Positions 11,093 to 26,230 are shown, counted from the stretch's first letter. The stretch is DNA of 35,852 nucleotides from Alphaproteobacteria bacterium (GCA_024280095.1 JAJRQU010000050.1:1-35852); one strand, 5' to 3'. Made by a program: numbers and translations. The notes: a model not told the origin generated them from the letters alone.

Positions 11093-12619
11093 TTATTGTA
11101 TTTCAGGTATGCCGGAAAATCTGATGGCTTCTTCTGCGGCGCGGAATTGGGCGCGGGCTTTGGCTTGGCATTCGGCATATTCTGATTCTGGGTCGCTATC
11201 GGCAACAATACCTGCGCCGGCCTGAACATGCATCACATTGTCTTTTACGATAGCTGTCCGAAGAACAATACAGGTATCCATACTGCCATCTGCAGAAAAA
11301 TAGCCCACAGCACCGGCGTATATGCCGCGCTTGTCTATTTCCATTTCATCGATAATTTCCATGGCGCGGACTTTGGGGGCACCGCTGACGGTTCCGGCAG
11401 GAAAACCCGCAGCAAAGGCTTGAAGCGGCCCATATTCCGGTTTTATTTCGCCGCGAACTTCTGATACGATATGCATCACATGGGAATAAAATTCGATGAT
11501 TTTATTTTGGGTAGGCTTAACCGTTCCGGTCTTTGCGACTTTGCCCACGTCATTACGGCCCAGATCAAGCAGCATAAGATGCTCTGCAAGCTCTTTCGGG
11601 TCGGCAAGCAGGTCTTGTGCCAAACGCTGATCTTCTTCGGGCGTCGCGCCCCTTAGGCGGGTACCTGCAATGGGCCTGACCGTGATTTCACCATCCCGAA
11701 GGCGCACCAAAATCTCTGGGCTGGAGCCAATGACAGAGAAATCGCCAAATTTTAAATAAAACAGAAAAGGCGAAGGATTGGTTCTTCTCAGCGCGCGGTA
11801 AAGAGAGAAAGGCGGCAAGGTAAAGGGGGCTGTAAAACGTTGGGAGAGAACGACCTGAAAAATATCTCCGGCTTTGATATATTCTTTGGCTTTTTTGACC
11901 ATGGCCAAATATGTTTCTTTTGGCGTATTGGATATGGGGTCTTCCATCTTTAGAAGATCATGAGACATTTTTTTTGAGCCAGTGAGAGATTGGGATAGCG
12001 CATATTCAATCTCTGCTATCCTCATCTCTGCGTGGGCATAGGCCGCTTTTGCCGTTATTTTCTTTTTGGGCCGAACGGGTGTTACAATGGTCAACAGGTC
12101 GGTTACAGAATCGAAAACCACCATAATGGTTGGCCGCAGGAACATGGCATCCGGAATGCCAAGGTCATCTGGCTTTGCGGGACCCAGTTTTTCCATAAGG
12201 CGAACGATGTCATATCCCATGTAGCCTATTAGGCCCGCCGCTGAGGGCGGCATGCCAGCCGGCAGGTCAATAAGTGATTCATCGAGCAAATCCGCCAGAT
12301 TGTCCAATGCGCCTTTATCTTGAGGAGAATATGCAGTTTCGTCACGGGCCGCTGTTAAGGCAGATCGGTTAATCTCTGATTTATCCCCCACGCAGCGCCA
12401 TATGATGTCTGGTTTTAACCCAATGAATGTATAGCGCCCGCGAATGGCGCCGCCTTCGACAGATTCGAGCAGGCAACTGTATTCTTCTTCATTGGCGCTC
12501 AGTTTCATAAAAGCGGAAATCGAGGTCTCTAAGTCGGCGACTAATGTTGTCCAGACTATCTGAGGTTTATTACTTTCATATTGCGCCTTGAATGTCCCGA
12601 AATCTGGTGAAACAGACAT
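11093..12619 (-). CDS. trpE: Anthranilate synthase component I
   Basis: 508 aa; FYLKFGDFSVIGSSPEILVRLRDGEITVRPIAGTRLRGATPEEDQRLAQDLLADPKELAEHLMLLDLGRNDVG, FPAGTVSGAPKVRAMEIIDE. Confidence 0.95.
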   Translation of the reverse strand: MSVSPDFGTFKAQYESNKPQIVWTTLVADLETSISAFMKLSANEEEYSCLLESVEGGAIRGRYTFIGLKPDIIWRCVGDKSEINRSALTAARDETAYSPQDKGALDNLADLLDESLIDLPAGMPPSAAGLIGYMGYDIVRLMEKLGPAKPDDLGIPDAMFLRPTIMVVFDSVTDLLTIVTPVRPKKKITAKAAYAHAEMRIAEIEYALSQSLTGSKKMSHDLLKMEDPISNTPKETYLAMVKKAKEYIKAGDIFQVVLSQRFTAPFTLPPFSLYRALRRTNPSPFLFYLKFGDFSVIGSSPEILVRLRDGEITVRPIAGTRLRGATPEEDQRLAQDLLADPKELAEHLMLLDLGRNDVGKVAKTGTVKPTQNKIIEFYSHVMHIVSEVRGEIKPEYGPLQAFAAGFPAGTVSGAPKVRAMEIIDEMEIDKRGIYAGAVGYFSADGSMDTCIVLRTAIVKDNVMHVQAGAGIVADSDPESEYAECQAKARAQFRAAEEAIRFSGIPEIQ

Positions 12620-14529
12620 TATTGCTCCCGAGAGTCCAGTTGATCATGAACCGCATTGACGGCCCGTTCGTTGATGATTACAGGAAGGCTCACCTCTAGA
12701 TAACGCCAGTAATTGGACAATGTGCGCTGTTGATATTCCTGCGTCAATAATTGTTTCAGCTGAGCAGACTGCGCGGCTGTCATAGGGGCGTCTGGATGAT
12801 TGCGTGATACCAGTTTGATTATCACGAAACCATTATTATCTGCTGCCGGCATAATTCTTGCGCGGCCGATATCCAGTTGAAATATACTATCTTGCAAGGC
12901 CCGGGTGACTTTTCTCGTTTGATCATTGCGCGCCAAAGTTACCGAAGTATAGCCCATACTGCCATCAGTGGTTGCAAGATCTGCAAGAGATTCGCCGTCC
13001 TGCGCCTTGGTCAATATTTCATTGGCTTGCTCTCGCGCCAGTCTTTTGCGGGTATCTGCCATCCACATATCATAAACACTTGTCCTGATTTCCTCAAAGG
13101 GGCGTAGGGCAACTTCTGTGATACGATCAACCACAACAAGGAAATATTCGCCGTCGCCCATTTCTTCCAATAATGGCTCATCCCCCTCCAGTGTTTCAAA
13201 AGCACTGGCCAGAAATATGGGGTCACTGGGAATGTTGGGCAGAAGGTCACCTTTTGAATTATAGCCCTTGGCATCAATATTCAAGGCCACATTCAGCTTA
13301 AGGTTCAGATTAGCGGCAATATCAGCTAAAGAACCACCAGCGGCCAATTCATCATTTATAAGCTCTGATTTGGTATAGAGAAGGTCAATCGCTTTCTCAG
13401 TTTTCAGATGATCTTCAGCCTCTTGCCGTAAGTTGGCCTTTGTAGCCGTTGGGGCAGAAATCTTTGTGATGTTGAAAATCCGCCAACCAAAGTCCGTTTC
13501 CACTGGGGCGGTATAAGCCCCCTGATCTGCGGCAAATATACTATCAGCGGCAGAGGTGCCATATAAATCAAGGGCATCCTGATGGGAGTTTCCGATAACA
13601 GTGGCATCCTCGATAGTTGATCCTGTTGCGGCAATTATTTCATCAAATGTCTTGCCGGCATTTAAGTCTGCATATGCTTTGTCAGCGGCTTCCTTATCAT
13701 CAAAAAGAAGCTGTTCGAAATCCCGTTGTTCATTTTCAACAGATGCTTTGGCGGCGGCGCCCATAGCTTCATCAATTTCAGCGTCGGTAACGGTGATGTC
13801 GCTGACAAAATTCTTGATAGATAACGTGATAAAACGAATGTCACGATATTCAGGGGCCATATAGTTTGCCCTATTGTTACTATAATATTGTTCCAGATCA
13901 GATTCATTTGGTTCTGAGATATTAGCAATGGAAAAGGCCGGGATGGTCAGAATTTCAGCGGTTCTTTCTTCGTTTAAAAATTTTATAAAGGTTTTTTCTA
14001 CTGCATTTGGCACTGAAATTGCGCTGACGAGAGATGTCATCAGATACTGCCGCTCCAAGTCCTTGCGCAATATCTCTTCAAATTCTCCAGATGTATATCC
14101 ACGATATCCGGCGAGGCTTTCAAAAGTGTCTATACTAAATTCACCGAGCGTATTTTGGAAGGATTCAACGCCCATAATGAAATCACGAAGTTGGGCATCG
14201 GTAACCCGAATGCCTATGGTATGTGCGGCATATGCAAATGTTTTATTCTGCACCAGATCAGTGACCCATTTTCTTGACAGGCCTTGGTCGATGACCATTT
14301 CACGGGTGATTTTGCCGTTTGATTGTTGCTGTATCTCGGAAAATTTATTTTGAAATTCCCGTGCATATTCATTGAGGGTCAGCTTATCGTCACCGATTTC
14401 GGCAACTTTACTGCCCGCGCCGCCCAAGATGTCGCCGCCGATACCCCAAAGGGCAAAGCTGGCGATTAATAATCCAAGCAATGCCGTCGCGAAATAAGAG
14501 GTAAGGCCGTTTCTGAAAAACTGTAACAT
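12619..14529 (-). CDS. PpiD/SurA-like periplasmic peptidyl-prolyl isomerase
   Basis: MLQFFRNGLTSYFATALLGLLIASFALWGIGGDI N-terminal anchor, SurA_N-like and rotamase-like regions. Overlaps the trpE start by 1 nt. Confidence 0.85.
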   Translation of the reverse strand: MLQFFRNGLTSYFATALLGLLIASFALWGIGGDILGGAGSKVAEIGDDKLTLNEYAREFQNKFSEIQQQSNGKITREMVIDQGLSRKWVTDLVQNKTFAYAAHTIGIRVTDAQLRDFIMGVESFQNTLGEFSIDTFESLAGYRGYTSGEFEEILRKDLERQYLMTSLVSAISVPNAVEKTFIKFLNEERTAEILTIPAFSIANISEPNESDLEQYYSNNRANYMAPEYRDIRFITLSIKNFVSDITVTDAEIDEAMGAAAKASVENEQRDFEQLLFDDKEAADKAYADLNAGKTFDEIIAATGSTIEDATVIGNSHQDALDLYGTSAADSIFAADQGAYTAPVETDFGWRIFNITKISAPTATKANLRQEAEDHLKTEKAIDLLYTKSELINDELAAGGSLADIAANLNLKLNVALNIDAKGYNSKGDLLPNIPSDPIFLASAFETLEGDEPLLEEMGDGEYFLVVVDRITEVALRPFEEIRTSVYDMWMADTRKRLAREQANEILTKAQDGESLADLATTDGSMGYTSVTLARNDQTRKVTRALQDSIFQLDIGRARIMPAADNNGFVIIKLVSRNHPDAPMTAAQSAQLKQLLTQEYQQRTLSNYWRYLEVSLPVIINERAVNAVHDQLDSREQ

Positions 14530-14788
14530 TTATATAAGCACCTGTGTTTTATCGTTATTGGTAGAATTCTCAATATAGCATCTGAGCGGAATCACAAAAA
14601 TTGGTCGCATAATAGGGGGCTGTAAGGGCCATCGCAACCACAAAAAGATATGGGGCGGCGGTTTAAAAAAGTTTGTCTGTCTTTTCCATCACGGAAAGTT
14701 AAGAAAATGCCCTGTATTTTTTGGCGCGTTTCTGATAATCAACAGGGTGACGCTATATGGTATTGAAATTCAAATTTGAGGAAAACAC

Positions 14789-15529
14789 ATGACAGCACCT
14801 AAAGCCCTTGTTGCGGGTAACTGGAAAATGAACGGTTTGACAGCAAGTAAAAAGGAAATCGAAAAGCTGCAGAGTATGATTTCTGAAAATGGGGCCAATT
14901 GTGATGTTTTAATCTGCCCGCCTGCGACAATCATTGGTTTGCTGTCTGGGAAGGGCGTTGAGATTGGCGCTCAGGATTGCCATATGAATATAAGCGGTGC
15001 CCATACCGGCGATATTTCTGCGCTCATGCTGAAAGATCTTGGTTGCCATTATGTCATGGTGGGCCATTCTGAACGCCGCAGCGATCACGGGGAGTCAAAT
15101 GATATGGTGAAGTCCAAGGCAATTGCCGCGCAGCAGCAGGGCCTCGCGGCCATCATATGCGTTGGGGAAAGCGATGCCGAGCGGGAAAATGGTGAAACAT
15201 TGGATGTGGTGACAGCACAAATTAAAGGATCTATTCCTGAAGATGCCATAGTTAAAAATACCGTGATTGCTTATGAGCCTGTCTGGGCAATAGGGACAGG
15301 AAAAACGCCGACTGCGGATGATGTCGCAGAAGTACATATGGTTATTCGGAATTTACTGATGGATCGTTTCGGGGATGAGGGCGAGATGGTACGTATATTA
15401 TATGGTGGTTCTGTCAAGGCGTCTAATGCCCATGAGCTCATGTCTGTTCTTAATGTGAATGGGGCATTGGTTGGAGGAGCAAGCCTGAAAGCAGAAGATT
15501 TTTATGGTATTATTGCCACTTATCAATAG
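14789..15529 (+). CDS. tpiA: Triosephosphate isomerase
   Basis: [47 protein letters not shown]. Confidence 0.97.
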   Translation: MTAPKALVAGNWKMNGLTASKKEIEKLQSMISENGANCDVLICPPATIIGLLSGKGVEIGAQDCHMNISGAHTGDISALMLKDLGCHYVMVGHSERRSDHGESNDMVKSKAIAAQQQGLAAIICVGESDAERENGETLDVVTAQIKGSIPEDAIVKNTVIAYEPVWAIGTGKTPTADDVAEVHMVIRNLLMDRFGDEGEMVRILYGGSVKASNAHELMSVLNVNGALVGGASLKAEDFYGIIATYQ

Positions 15530-15652
15530 GGGGGAATTTCAATAGGGGGGCATTTTCTGTTCAATATACATTTTACGCTAGCCATATGAAACAGATTAGA
15601 GTAAAAGCCATTTAAATCAATTATTAATACAGATAATAAAAGAGTTTGAGAT

Positions 15653-15976
15653 ATGCAAGAGATCGTTCTTGTTGTTCATTTAATTTTGACAATTAGCCTT
15701 GTGATACTGGTGCTTATTCAGAAGTCCTCAGGCGGCGCGCTTGGAATCGGCGGCGGCGGCGGTGGGCAGGGCGGCATGATGGCTGGCCGTAGTTCGGCTA
15801 CTTTTCTAACCCGTGTTACGACATATATTGCCGTAGGATTTTTTGTTACGAGCCTGGGCCTTGCGGTTATTGCCAAGCAACAGACTGCGGATAGTTCGGT
15901 GTTTGATGTTGACAAAAAAACCATTGAACAGACGATACCAGAAGATAAAACAGAACCTGTTATTCCGGATTCTTAA
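15653..15976 (+). CDS. secG: Preprotein translocase subunit SecG
   Basis: LVVHLILTISLVILVLIQKSSGGALGIGGGGGGQGGMMAGRSSATFLTRVT. Confidence 0.92.
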   Translation: MQEIVLVVHLILTISLVILVLIQKSSGGALGIGGGGGGQGGMMAGRSSATFLTRVTTYIAVGFFVTSLGLAVIAKQQTADSSVFDVDKKTIEQTIPEDKTEPVIPDS

Positions 15977-15997
15977 TAAAGTAATTTAGCCTAGTAA

Positions 15998-17752
<1,755 letters not shown>

Positions 17753-17766
17753 AATATAATCTATAG

Positions 17767-19050
<1,284 letters not shown>

Positions 19051-19226
19051 ATGATATTCTGATATCAGGATTTTTAAGGCGGTCATCCTTATTGGCCGCC
19101 TTACCTGTATGCGCCATAAAATAGGCTACCACTATATATGGTATGGATGGTTAGTGGCTTGACTCTAAAAGAAAAAATATAAAGAAAAATCTTGACCGCG
19201 CGAATCAGGTGTGATTCTCTATAGGT

Positions 19227-19526
19227 ATGACCAATATAAGAGACATACAAAATAGATTTCAAAAAATGATCATTCCGATGATTTTTGCCATGATCATTGT
19301 CTATTTCTTTATCCACGGTATGCGCAGCATGCAGGTCAAGGCAAATCTGATTGAGGAAATTTCTGTCCTGGAGCAGGAGTATAATCTTGTGCATGAACGT
19401 AAGGTTGATATTGAAAGCCACGTTACTCTTTTGCAGCCAGATAATGTAGATCCTGATTTTCTGGATGAGAAATCCAGAGAAATACTTGGCCTTATGCACA
19501 AAGATGAAGTGATCCTTCTTCGATAA
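19227..19526 (+). CDS. Septum formation initiator family protein (FtsB/DivIC-like)
   Basis: 99 aa, N-terminal TM then coiled coil, LDEKSREILGLMHKDEVIL; between eno and pdhA. Confidence 0.8.
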   Translation: MTNIRDIQNRFQKMIIPMIFAMIIVYFFIHGMRSMQVKANLIEEISVLEQEYNLVHERKVDIESHVTLLQPDNVDPDFLDEKSREILGLMHKDEVILLR

Positions 19527-19724
19527 AAATAATATTTATTGTTCTGTTCCAATATTATAGTTTCTTTTCAACGTGTTGAAATCCCGATTAATCAAAATCC
19601 AGTTAATTTAAATTTTTTCTTGTATTTCAAAGACTTTTCATCATTATTTAGTAAATTTTATAGATAGTCTGCATGAGTAAGTAGGATTAATATTATCTTC
19701 AATGAGCAAGATGGGCTGATAGAT

Positions 19725-20789
19725 ATGGCTAAAAAACCAACCACAAAAAAAAACACCCCTAAAAAAATTACGAAAGGCGGCAAGGTTGCGGCGCGGCGCA
19801 GGCCCGTAAAACCAAAGGCTTTAAAAGCGACCTCAGATGAGCTGAAAGACTTTTATCGTGAAATGCTCATGATGCGCCGGTTTGAAGAAAAAGCCGGGCA
19901 AATGTACGGCATGGGCTTAATTGGCGGTTTTTGTCATTTATACATCGGACAGGAAGCCGTTGTGACCGGCATTCAATCAACGCTTAAAGCCGGGGATACT
20001 ATTTTAACCAGTTACCGCGATCATGCCCATATGCTGGCTTGCAAAATTGATCCCAAAGTCATCATGGCAGAATTGACCGGACGCGAAACCGGAATATCAA
20101 AGGGTAAGGGCGGTTCCATGCATATGTTTAGCGTGGAACATGGTTTTTACGGCGGACATGGTATTGTTGCCGCTCAGGTGCCTATTGGCGCTGGCCTTGG
20201 CTTTGCCCATAAATATCGGGGAACAGATAATGTATCGGTCGTATATTTTGGCGACGGCGCCGCTAATCAGGGACAGATTTATGAAACGTTTAATATGGCG
20301 GAACTCTGGAGCCTGCCGGTTGTTTTTGTCATTGAAAATAATCAATATGCCATGGGAACTGCTGTCAGGCGCGCGTCATCAGAAACCGAACTTCATAAAC
20401 GCGGCGAGAGTTTCCGCATTCCGGGCGAAGCGGTTGATGGTATGGATGTTCTTGCCGTTCGGGAAGCGGCCGCGCGGGCCGTTGAATGGTGCCGGGCCGG
20501 GAATGGCCCCATGTTGCTTGAAATGAATACTTATCGCTACCGGGGACATTCCATGTCTGATCCGGCGAAATATCGCTCTAAAGAAGAAGTCCAGAAGATG
20601 CGGGCGGAGCATGACCCTATTGATCAGGTGAAACAGCGGCTTTTGGAGGGAAAAATCATGACCGAGGATGAGATGAAAATAATAGATAAAGAAATTAAAG
20701 CCATTGTCGCCGAAGCCGCCCAATTTGCCCAAGACAGTGCAGAGCCGGCGCCCCATGAACTTTACACCGATGTTTTAGTCGCAGAATAG
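19725..20789 (+). CDS. pdhA: Pyruvate dehydrogenase E1 component subunit alpha
   Basis: [58 protein letters not shown]. Confidence 0.95.
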   Translation: MAKKPTTKKNTPKKITKGGKVAARRRPVKPKALKATSDELKDFYREMLMMRRFEEKAGQMYGMGLIGGFCHLYIGQEAVVTGIQSTLKAGDTILTSYRDHAHMLACKIDPKVIMAELTGRETGISKGKGGSMHMFSVEHGFYGGHGIVAAQVPIGAGLGFAHKYRGTDNVSVVYFGDGAANQGQIYETFNMAELWSLPVVFVIENNQYAMGTAVRRASSETELHKRGESFRIPGEAVDGMDVLAVREAAARAVEWCRAGNGPMLLEMNTYRYRGHSMSDPAKYRSKEEVQKMRAEHDPIDQVKQRLLEGKIMTEDEMKIIDKEIKAIVAEAAQFAQDSAEPAPHELYTDVLVAE

Positions 20790-20802
20790 AGGATTTAAGA
20801 AA

Positions 20803-22182
20803 ATGACCATAGAAATTCTGCTGCCGGCAATGTCCCCGACCATGACGGAAGGCAACATTGTCAAATGGAATGTCAAAGAAGGCGATAAAGTTGCCGCAGG
20901 CGATGTCTTGGCCGAGATTGAAACAGATAAAGCCACCATGGAACTTGAAACCGATGAAGATGGGGTTGTCGGGAGAATATTTGTCCCCGAGGCAAGCCCC
21001 GAGACAAACGAAGGCATCGCCGTGGGAACGGTCATCGCCGTTCTTTTGGAAGAAGGCGAAGATGCGTCACATATCGACACCCCATCCACCATTGAAGCTG
21101 TTCCATCTGAAAATAAAACTAAAATAGAAGCCGTTGCCGCTCCTGCAATGCAGGTCGTTACAGAAGATGACTTTCCCGAGGGAACGACATTCACGTCAAC
21201 CACCGTGCGGGAAGCTTTGCGGGATGCCATGGCAGAGGAAATGCGCCTTGATGATGATGTTTTTATCATGGGCGAAGAGGTTGCTGAATATGAAGGGGCC
21301 TATAAAGTCACTCAAGGTTTGCACGCAGAATTTGGCGACAGGCGCGTTATTGATACGCCGATCACCGAACATGGTTTTGCCGGGCTTGGGGTTGGCGCTT
21401 CGATGGCGGGATTAAGGCCGGTTGTGGAATTTATGACGTTTAATTTTGCCATGCAGGCCATAGACCATATCATCAATTCTGCGGCCAAGACAAATTATAT
21501 GTCAGGCGGGCAAATAAGATGCCCCATCGTTTTTCGCGGCCCTAATGGGGCGGCAAGCCGGGTCGGCGCGCAGCATAGTCAGAATTATGCGCCGTGGTAT
21601 GCCCATGTTCCGGGCCTGATTGTTGTATCGCCCTATAGCGCTGCCGATGCCAAGGGGTTGCTTAAATCTGCCATTAAAAACCCAAATCCTGTGGTTTTCC
21701 TTGAGAATGAAATGATTTATGGTCAGAGCTTTGATGTGCCGGATATCGCAGATTATACGGTGCCAATCGGCAAAGCCAAAGTGGTGCGACTGGGCAGTGA
21801 CGTGACGTTGGTCTCCTATTCTATCGGCGTAAAATTTTCTCTTGCGGCGGCGGAAAAACTGGCGGCAGAGGGGATCAGTGCAGAAGTTATTGATCTTCGC
21901 ACGTTGCGTCCGCTTGATATGGATACGGTGATTGCCTCGGTCAAGAAAACCAATCGGGTCGTTTGCGTGGAAGAAGGCTGGGTCAGCTGCTCCATAAGCT
22001 CGGAAATTTCGGCGCGCCTCATGGAGGATGCCTTTGATTATCTTGACGCGCCCGTCCTGCGGGTAACCAATGCGGATGTGCCGATGCCCTATGCCGCAAA
22101 TCTTGAAAAACTGGCGGTAGTTACCGATGATCAGATCGTTTTGGCGGCGAAAAAAGTCTGTTACAAAGCGGGAGACAACTAA
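20803..22182 (+). CDS. pdhB: Pyruvate dehydrogenase E1 beta with N-terminal lipoyl domain
   Basis: Lipoyl domain [15 protein letters not shown] followed by an E1-beta transketolase region ([47 protein letters not shown]). Confidence 0.95.
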   Translation: MTIEILLPAMSPTMTEGNIVKWNVKEGDKVAAGDVLAEIETDKATMELETDEDGVVGRIFVPEASPETNEGIAVGTVIAVLLEEGEDASHIDTPSTIEAVPSENKTKIEAVAAPAMQVVTEDDFPEGTTFTSTTVREALRDAMAEEMRLDDDVFIMGEEVAEYEGAYKVTQGLHAEFGDRRVIDTPITEHGFAGLGVGASMAGLRPVVEFMTFNFAMQAIDHIINSAAKTNYMSGGQIRCPIVFRGPNGAASRVGAQHSQNYAPWYAHVPGLIVVSPYSAADAKGLLKSAIKNPNPVVFLENEMIYGQSFDVPDIADYTVPIGKAKVVRLGSDVTLVSYSIGVKFSLAAAEKLAAEGISAEVIDLRTLRPLDMDTVIASVKKTNRVVCVEEGWVSCSISSEISARLMEDAFDYLDAPVLRVTNADVPMPYAANLEKLAVVTDDQIVLAAKKVCYKAGDN

Positions 22183-23399
22183 TGACGATAGAAATTTTTA
22201 TGCCCGCATTATCCCCGACAATGGAGAGCGGAAACCTTGTAAAATGGCTCGTAAAAGAAGGCGATCCTGTTGAAAGCGGTACAATGTTGGCCGAAATTGA
22301 AACCGACAAGGCGACCATGGAATATGAATCCATCGACGACGGTATCATGGGTAAAATCATTGTTGCAGAGGGGGCTGAAAATGTGGCTGTCGGCGAATTG
22401 ATTGCCATATTGCTTGAGGAGGGGGAAGATGCCTCCGCACTGGAAAATATTTCCACCAGCAAAGCTGAAGCGCCGGTCGTGGCTAAGGCCGAAACTGCGC
22501 CTGTTGTTGCCGCAACGGCCCCTGCGGCTCCTGTTGCGTCAACGGGGGACAGATTTTTTTCATCCCCATTGGCTCGAAGAATTGCGGCACAAAAGGGCTA
22601 TGACATTGCCGATATCAAAGGAAGCGGCCCTCATGGGCGCGTGATAAAGCGAGACGTGGAAAGCTATAAGCCTTCGGCGAAAACAGCTCAGACGCCCCCG
22701 TCGCTGGACGGCGATGCGCCTTATACCGAAATCAAGCTGAGCAATATGCGCAAAACCATTGCCAAACGCCTGACAGAATCAAAACAGACCGTGCCGCATT
22801 TTTATCTTGGCATAGATATTGAACTTGATAATTTAATGGCGGCGCGAAAAGAGCTGAACAGTATGTCGGATGACTATAAAATATCCGTCAATGATTTTAT
22901 CATTCGGGCTTGCGCCCTGGCTTTGAAAAAAGTTCCCGCAGCAAACGTACAGTTCGGCGGCGATGTCATGCGGCATTATGACCGTTCGGACGTTTCCGTT
23001 GCGGTTGCCATAGAAGGCGGCTTGGTCACGCCGGTAATACGCGGCGCGGAACAAAAAGGCCTGCGGCAGATTTCAGAAGAAACCAAGGCCTTGGCAAAAA
23101 AGGCCCGCGACGGCAAACTTATGCCGGAAGATTATACGGGCGGAACTTTTTCCATCTCCAATCTTGGTATGATGGGGATCAAGCAGTTTCAGGCGGTGAT
23201 TAATCCGCCGCAAGCGTCAATTCTGGCGGTTGGCGGCGGGGAACAGCGGGTTGTGGTTAAAGACGGCGTCATGACGTCAGCCATGGTCATGTCGGTAAAT
23301 CTGGCCTGTGATCACCGCGCCATTGACGGGGCCGTGGGGGCTGAATTCCTCGGGGCGATAAAGACATTTCTTGAACATCCCTCAACGATGCTATTGTGA
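22182..23399 (+). CDS. pdhC: Pyruvate dehydrogenase E2 (dihydrolipoamide acetyltransferase)
   Basis: Lipoyl domain [10 protein letters not shown], peripheral-subunit-binding SPLARRIAAQKGYDIADIKGSGPHGRVIKRDV, catalytic CDHRAIDGAVGAEFL. Confidence 0.95.
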   Translation: MTIEIFMPALSPTMESGNLVKWLVKEGDPVESGTMLAEIETDKATMEYESIDDGIMGKIIVAEGAENVAVGELIAILLEEGEDASALENISTSKAEAPVVAKAETAPVVAATAPAAPVASTGDRFFSSPLARRIAAQKGYDIADIKGSGPHGRVIKRDVESYKPSAKTAQTPPSLDGDAPYTEIKLSNMRKTIAKRLTESKQTVPHFYLGIDIELDNLMAARKELNSMSDDYKISVNDFIIRACALALKKVPAANVQFGGDVMRHYDRSDVSVAVAIEGGLVTPVIRGAEQKGLRQISEETKALAKKARDGKLMPEDYTGGTFSISNLGMMGIKQFQAVINPPQASILAVGGGEQRVVVKDGVMTSAMVMSVNLACDHRAIDGAVGAEFLGAIKTFLEHPSTMLL

Positions 23400-23410
23400 G
23401 GCATAAAGCT

Positions 23411-24832
23411 ATGATAAAAGAAAATTTTGACATTGTCGTTCTGGGCGGCGGGCCGGGGGGCTATGTGGCGGCCATACGCGCCGCGCAGCTCGGTTTTAAA
23501 ACAGCTGTGATAGAGCGGGAAAGTCTGGGCGGCATATGCCTGAACTGGGGCTGTATTCCCACCAAGGCTTTATTGCGATCCGCCGAAGTCTTTCATAATA
23601 TGAAACATGCGGCGGATTATGGCCTTATTGCCGAAAATCTTGGTTTCGATCTGGATAAAGTTGTTCAGCGTAGCCGGGGCATCGCGGCCCAGCTTAGCGG
23701 CGGCATTGCCCATCTGATGAAGAAAAACAAGATCACCGTTATCGAAGGTGACGGAAAACTTGTAAAAGCCGGGCATCTTACGGTATCAAAAGATGGCAAG
23801 AAAATCGCCGATGTGACGGCAGATGATATTATCCTTGCCACCGGCGCGCGGGCGCGGGAATTACCCCATTTAAAAGCTGACGGCAATCTTATCTGGACGT
23901 ACCGTCATGCGTTAGTCCCCAATGTCATGCCGAAAAAATTACTTGTTATCGGCTCGGGGGCCATTGGTATTGAATTTGCCAGTTTTTATAATGAGCTGGG
24001 CGCGGAGGTGACGGTTGTTGAAATGATGGACCGGGTTCTGCCCGTGGAAGACGAAGAAATTTCCGCTTTTGCGCAGAAATCCTTTAAATCACAGGGTTTG
24101 AAGATAATAACTTCTGCGTCCGTGACCAAATTGGACAAGAAAAAAAATACCGTTATTTGCACGGTTGAGGATAATAAAGGCAAGGCCCAAACCATCGAAG
24201 TTGATCGGGTGATTGTTGCTATAGGAATCACCGGTAATGTGGAAAATATTGGTCTGGAAGAGAATGGCATCAAAGTTGATCGCGGCCATATTGTCGCCGA
24301 TGAATGGGGTCATACAGGTATCAAAGGCATTCATGCCATTGGTGATTTGACCGGCCCGCCGTGGCTTGCCCATAAGGCCAGCCATGAAGGTGTGATCGTG
24401 ATCGAAAAAATCGCCCGTGACAAGGGAAGTAAAGAATTCAAAGACTTACATCCGATAGATAAGGGAAATATCCCCGGCTGCACCTATTGCCGCCCCCAAG
24501 TGGCAAGTGTCGGCATGACCGAAAAAGCCGCCAAGGATAAAGGCCACAAAGTGCGGGTTGGCCGTTTTCCCTTCATGGGTAATGGCAAGGCAATTGCGCT
24601 CGGCGAAGCAGAAGGGCTTGTAAAGACAGTATTTGATGCTAAAACAGGCGAGTTGCTGGGCGCGCATATGGTGGGCGCTGAAGTAACCGAGATGATACAA
24701 GGCTATACCATTGCCCGCACATTGGAGACAACCGAGGCGGAATTGATGCATACGGTATTCCCTCATCCGACACTGTCAGAAATGATGCATGAAAGTGTTC
24801 TGGATGCTTATGGCAAGGTGATACATTTTTAA
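23411..24832 (+). CDS. lpdA: Dihydrolipoyl dehydrogenase (E3)
   Basis: VVLGGGPGGYVAAIRAAQLG, GGICLNWGCIPTKALL, HTVFPHPTLSEMMHESVLDA. The ATG at 23411 is preferred over the GTG at 23396. Confidence 0.95.
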   Translation: MIKENFDIVVLGGGPGGYVAAIRAAQLGFKTAVIERESLGGICLNWGCIPTKALLRSAEVFHNMKHAADYGLIAENLGFDLDKVVQRSRGIAAQLSGGIAHLMKKNKITVIEGDGKLVKAGHLTVSKDGKKIADVTADDIILATGARARELPHLKADGNLIWTYRHALVPNVMPKKLLVIGSGAIGIEFASFYNELGAEVTVVEMMDRVLPVEDEEISAFAQKSFKSQGLKIITSASVTKLDKKKNTVICTVEDNKGKAQTIEVDRVIVAIGITGNVENIGLEENGIKVDRGHIVADEWGHTGIKGIHAIGDLTGPPWLAHKASHEGVIVIEKIARDKGSKEFKDLHPIDKGNIPGCTYCRPQVASVGMTEKAAKDKGHKVRVGRFPFMGNGKAIALGEAEGLVKTVFDAKTGELLGAHMVGAEVTEMIQGYTIARTLETTEAELMHTVFPHPTLSEMMHESVLDAYGKVIHF

Positions 24833-25795
24833 ATGACAAATAAATACCAGCGTAAACCAGATTGGATCAGGGTTAAGGCTCCCGTTTCAAAAGGCTATCA
24901 GGAAACCGTTAAAATGATGCGGGATCTGAACCTGAATACGGTTTGTGAGGAGGCCGCTTGCCCCAATATCGGTGAATGTTGGGAGAAAAAACATGCCACG
25001 GTGATGATCCTCGGCGATACCTGCACACGGGCCTGCCGCTTTTGTAATATCAAGACCGGAAAAGGCAATCCGGTTGACCCAATGGAGCCGGATAATGTGG
25101 CCATCGCCGCCGGTAAAATGGGCCTGAACCATATTGTGATTACCAGCGTGGACAGGGATGATCTACCGGACGGCGGCGCGGATCAATTCGTAAAAGTTAT
25201 CCAGAAACTTCGCGAACATGCGCCCAATACCACCATTGAAATTCTTACCCCGGATTTTCGCAATAAACCGGGTGCCTTGGAAAAAGTTGTGGCCGCCAAG
25301 CCCGATGTGTTTAACCATAATCTGGAAACGGTGCCGCGGCTTTATAATCATATTCGGCCCGGCGCGCGTTATTTTCATTCCATGCGGTTGCTGGACCTTG
25401 TGAAACAGATTGACCCGACCATATTCACCAAGTCCGGCATTATGGTAGGCCTTGGGGAAGCGGAAGACGAGGTCATGCAGGTCATGAATGACATGCGGTC
25501 GGCCGATATCGATTTCATCACCATTGGCCAATATCTTCAGCCCACGAAAAAACATGTGGCCGTGGCCGATTTTATCACGCCGCAGCAGTTCGATAAATAT
25601 GCCGCCCGCGCCAAATCAAAAGGCTTTTTGCATGTGGCCTCATCGCCCCTGACAAGATCATCTTTTCATGCAGGGGAGAATTTCGACCAGTTAAAAGCCG
25701 CACGTGCTGAAAAATTGCTTAAAGCACAGGCCAAACTGGACGCGCCCATAGACATCGCGGAAATGGCGCGCTTAAACCCTCTTAATGAGGAATAG
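24833..25795 (+). CDS. lipA: Lipoyl synthase
   Basis: [39 protein letters not shown] (radical SAM CxxxCxxC), [12 protein letters not shown]. Confidence 0.97.
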   Translation: MTNKYQRKPDWIRVKAPVSKGYQETVKMMRDLNLNTVCEEAACPNIGECWEKKHATVMILGDTCTRACRFCNIKTGKGNPVDPMEPDNVAIAAGKMGLNHIVITSVDRDDLPDGGADQFVKVIQKLREHAPNTTIEILTPDFRNKPGALEKVVAAKPDVFNHNLETVPRLYNHIRPGARYFHSMRLLDLVKQIDPTIFTKSGIMVGLGEAEDEVMQVMNDMRSADIDFITIGQYLQPTKKHVAVADFITPQQFDKYAARAKSKGFLHVASSPLTRSSFHAGENFDQLKAARAEKLLKAQAKLDAPIDIAEMARLNPLNEE

Positions 25796-26230
25796 ATGCC
25801 AAAATTCACCGAGGCCAGAGACTTCCCCTACAGCAAAGACCAAATGTATAAAATGGTCGCCGATGTGGATGCTTATCCTGAATTTCTGCCGTGGTGCCAG
25901 GGCGTCAGGGTCTATAAGCGCACCGAAGACAGCCTGCACGCTGACCTGATTATTGGCTTCAAAATGTTCCGCGAGCGTTTCACCTCCCAAGTGACTTTTA
26001 CTGATGACTGCATAGAGGTCGAATATATCAAAGGCCCCCTGAAATACCTTCATAATCACTGGCAATTCACCGAAAACAAGGATGGCGGTTGCCACGTCGA
26101 TTTTCTGGTGGACTTTGAATTTAAAAACAAGATTTTCGAAAAAATGATCGGCGGCTTCTTTACTGAGGCCGTGAGCCATATGATTGGTGCATTTGAGAAG
26201 CGGGCTGATGAGTTGTATGGTTCTGCTTGA
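25796..26230 (+). CDS. RatA/Coq10-like START-domain protein
   Basis: RDFPYSKDQMYKMVADVDAYPEFLPWCQGVRVYKRTED; immediately follows lipA. Confidence 0.88.
   Translation: MPKFTEARDFPYSKDQMYKMVADVDAYPEFLPWCQGVRVYKRTEDSLHADLIIGFKMFRERFTSQVTFTDDCIEVEYIKGPLKYLHNHWQFTENKDGGCHVDFLVDFEFKNKIFEKMIGGFFTEAVSHMIGAFEKRADELYGSA

Noticed and set aside
19075-19103. Hairpin TAAGGCGG...CCGCCTTA after eno as an intrinsic terminator
   Set aside because: The stem is real but no U-tract follows, so terminator function is not supported.
20803-22182. Lipoyl domain fused to E1-beta as an unusual architecture
   Set aside because: This is a known arrangement in alphaproteobacterial PDH operons.
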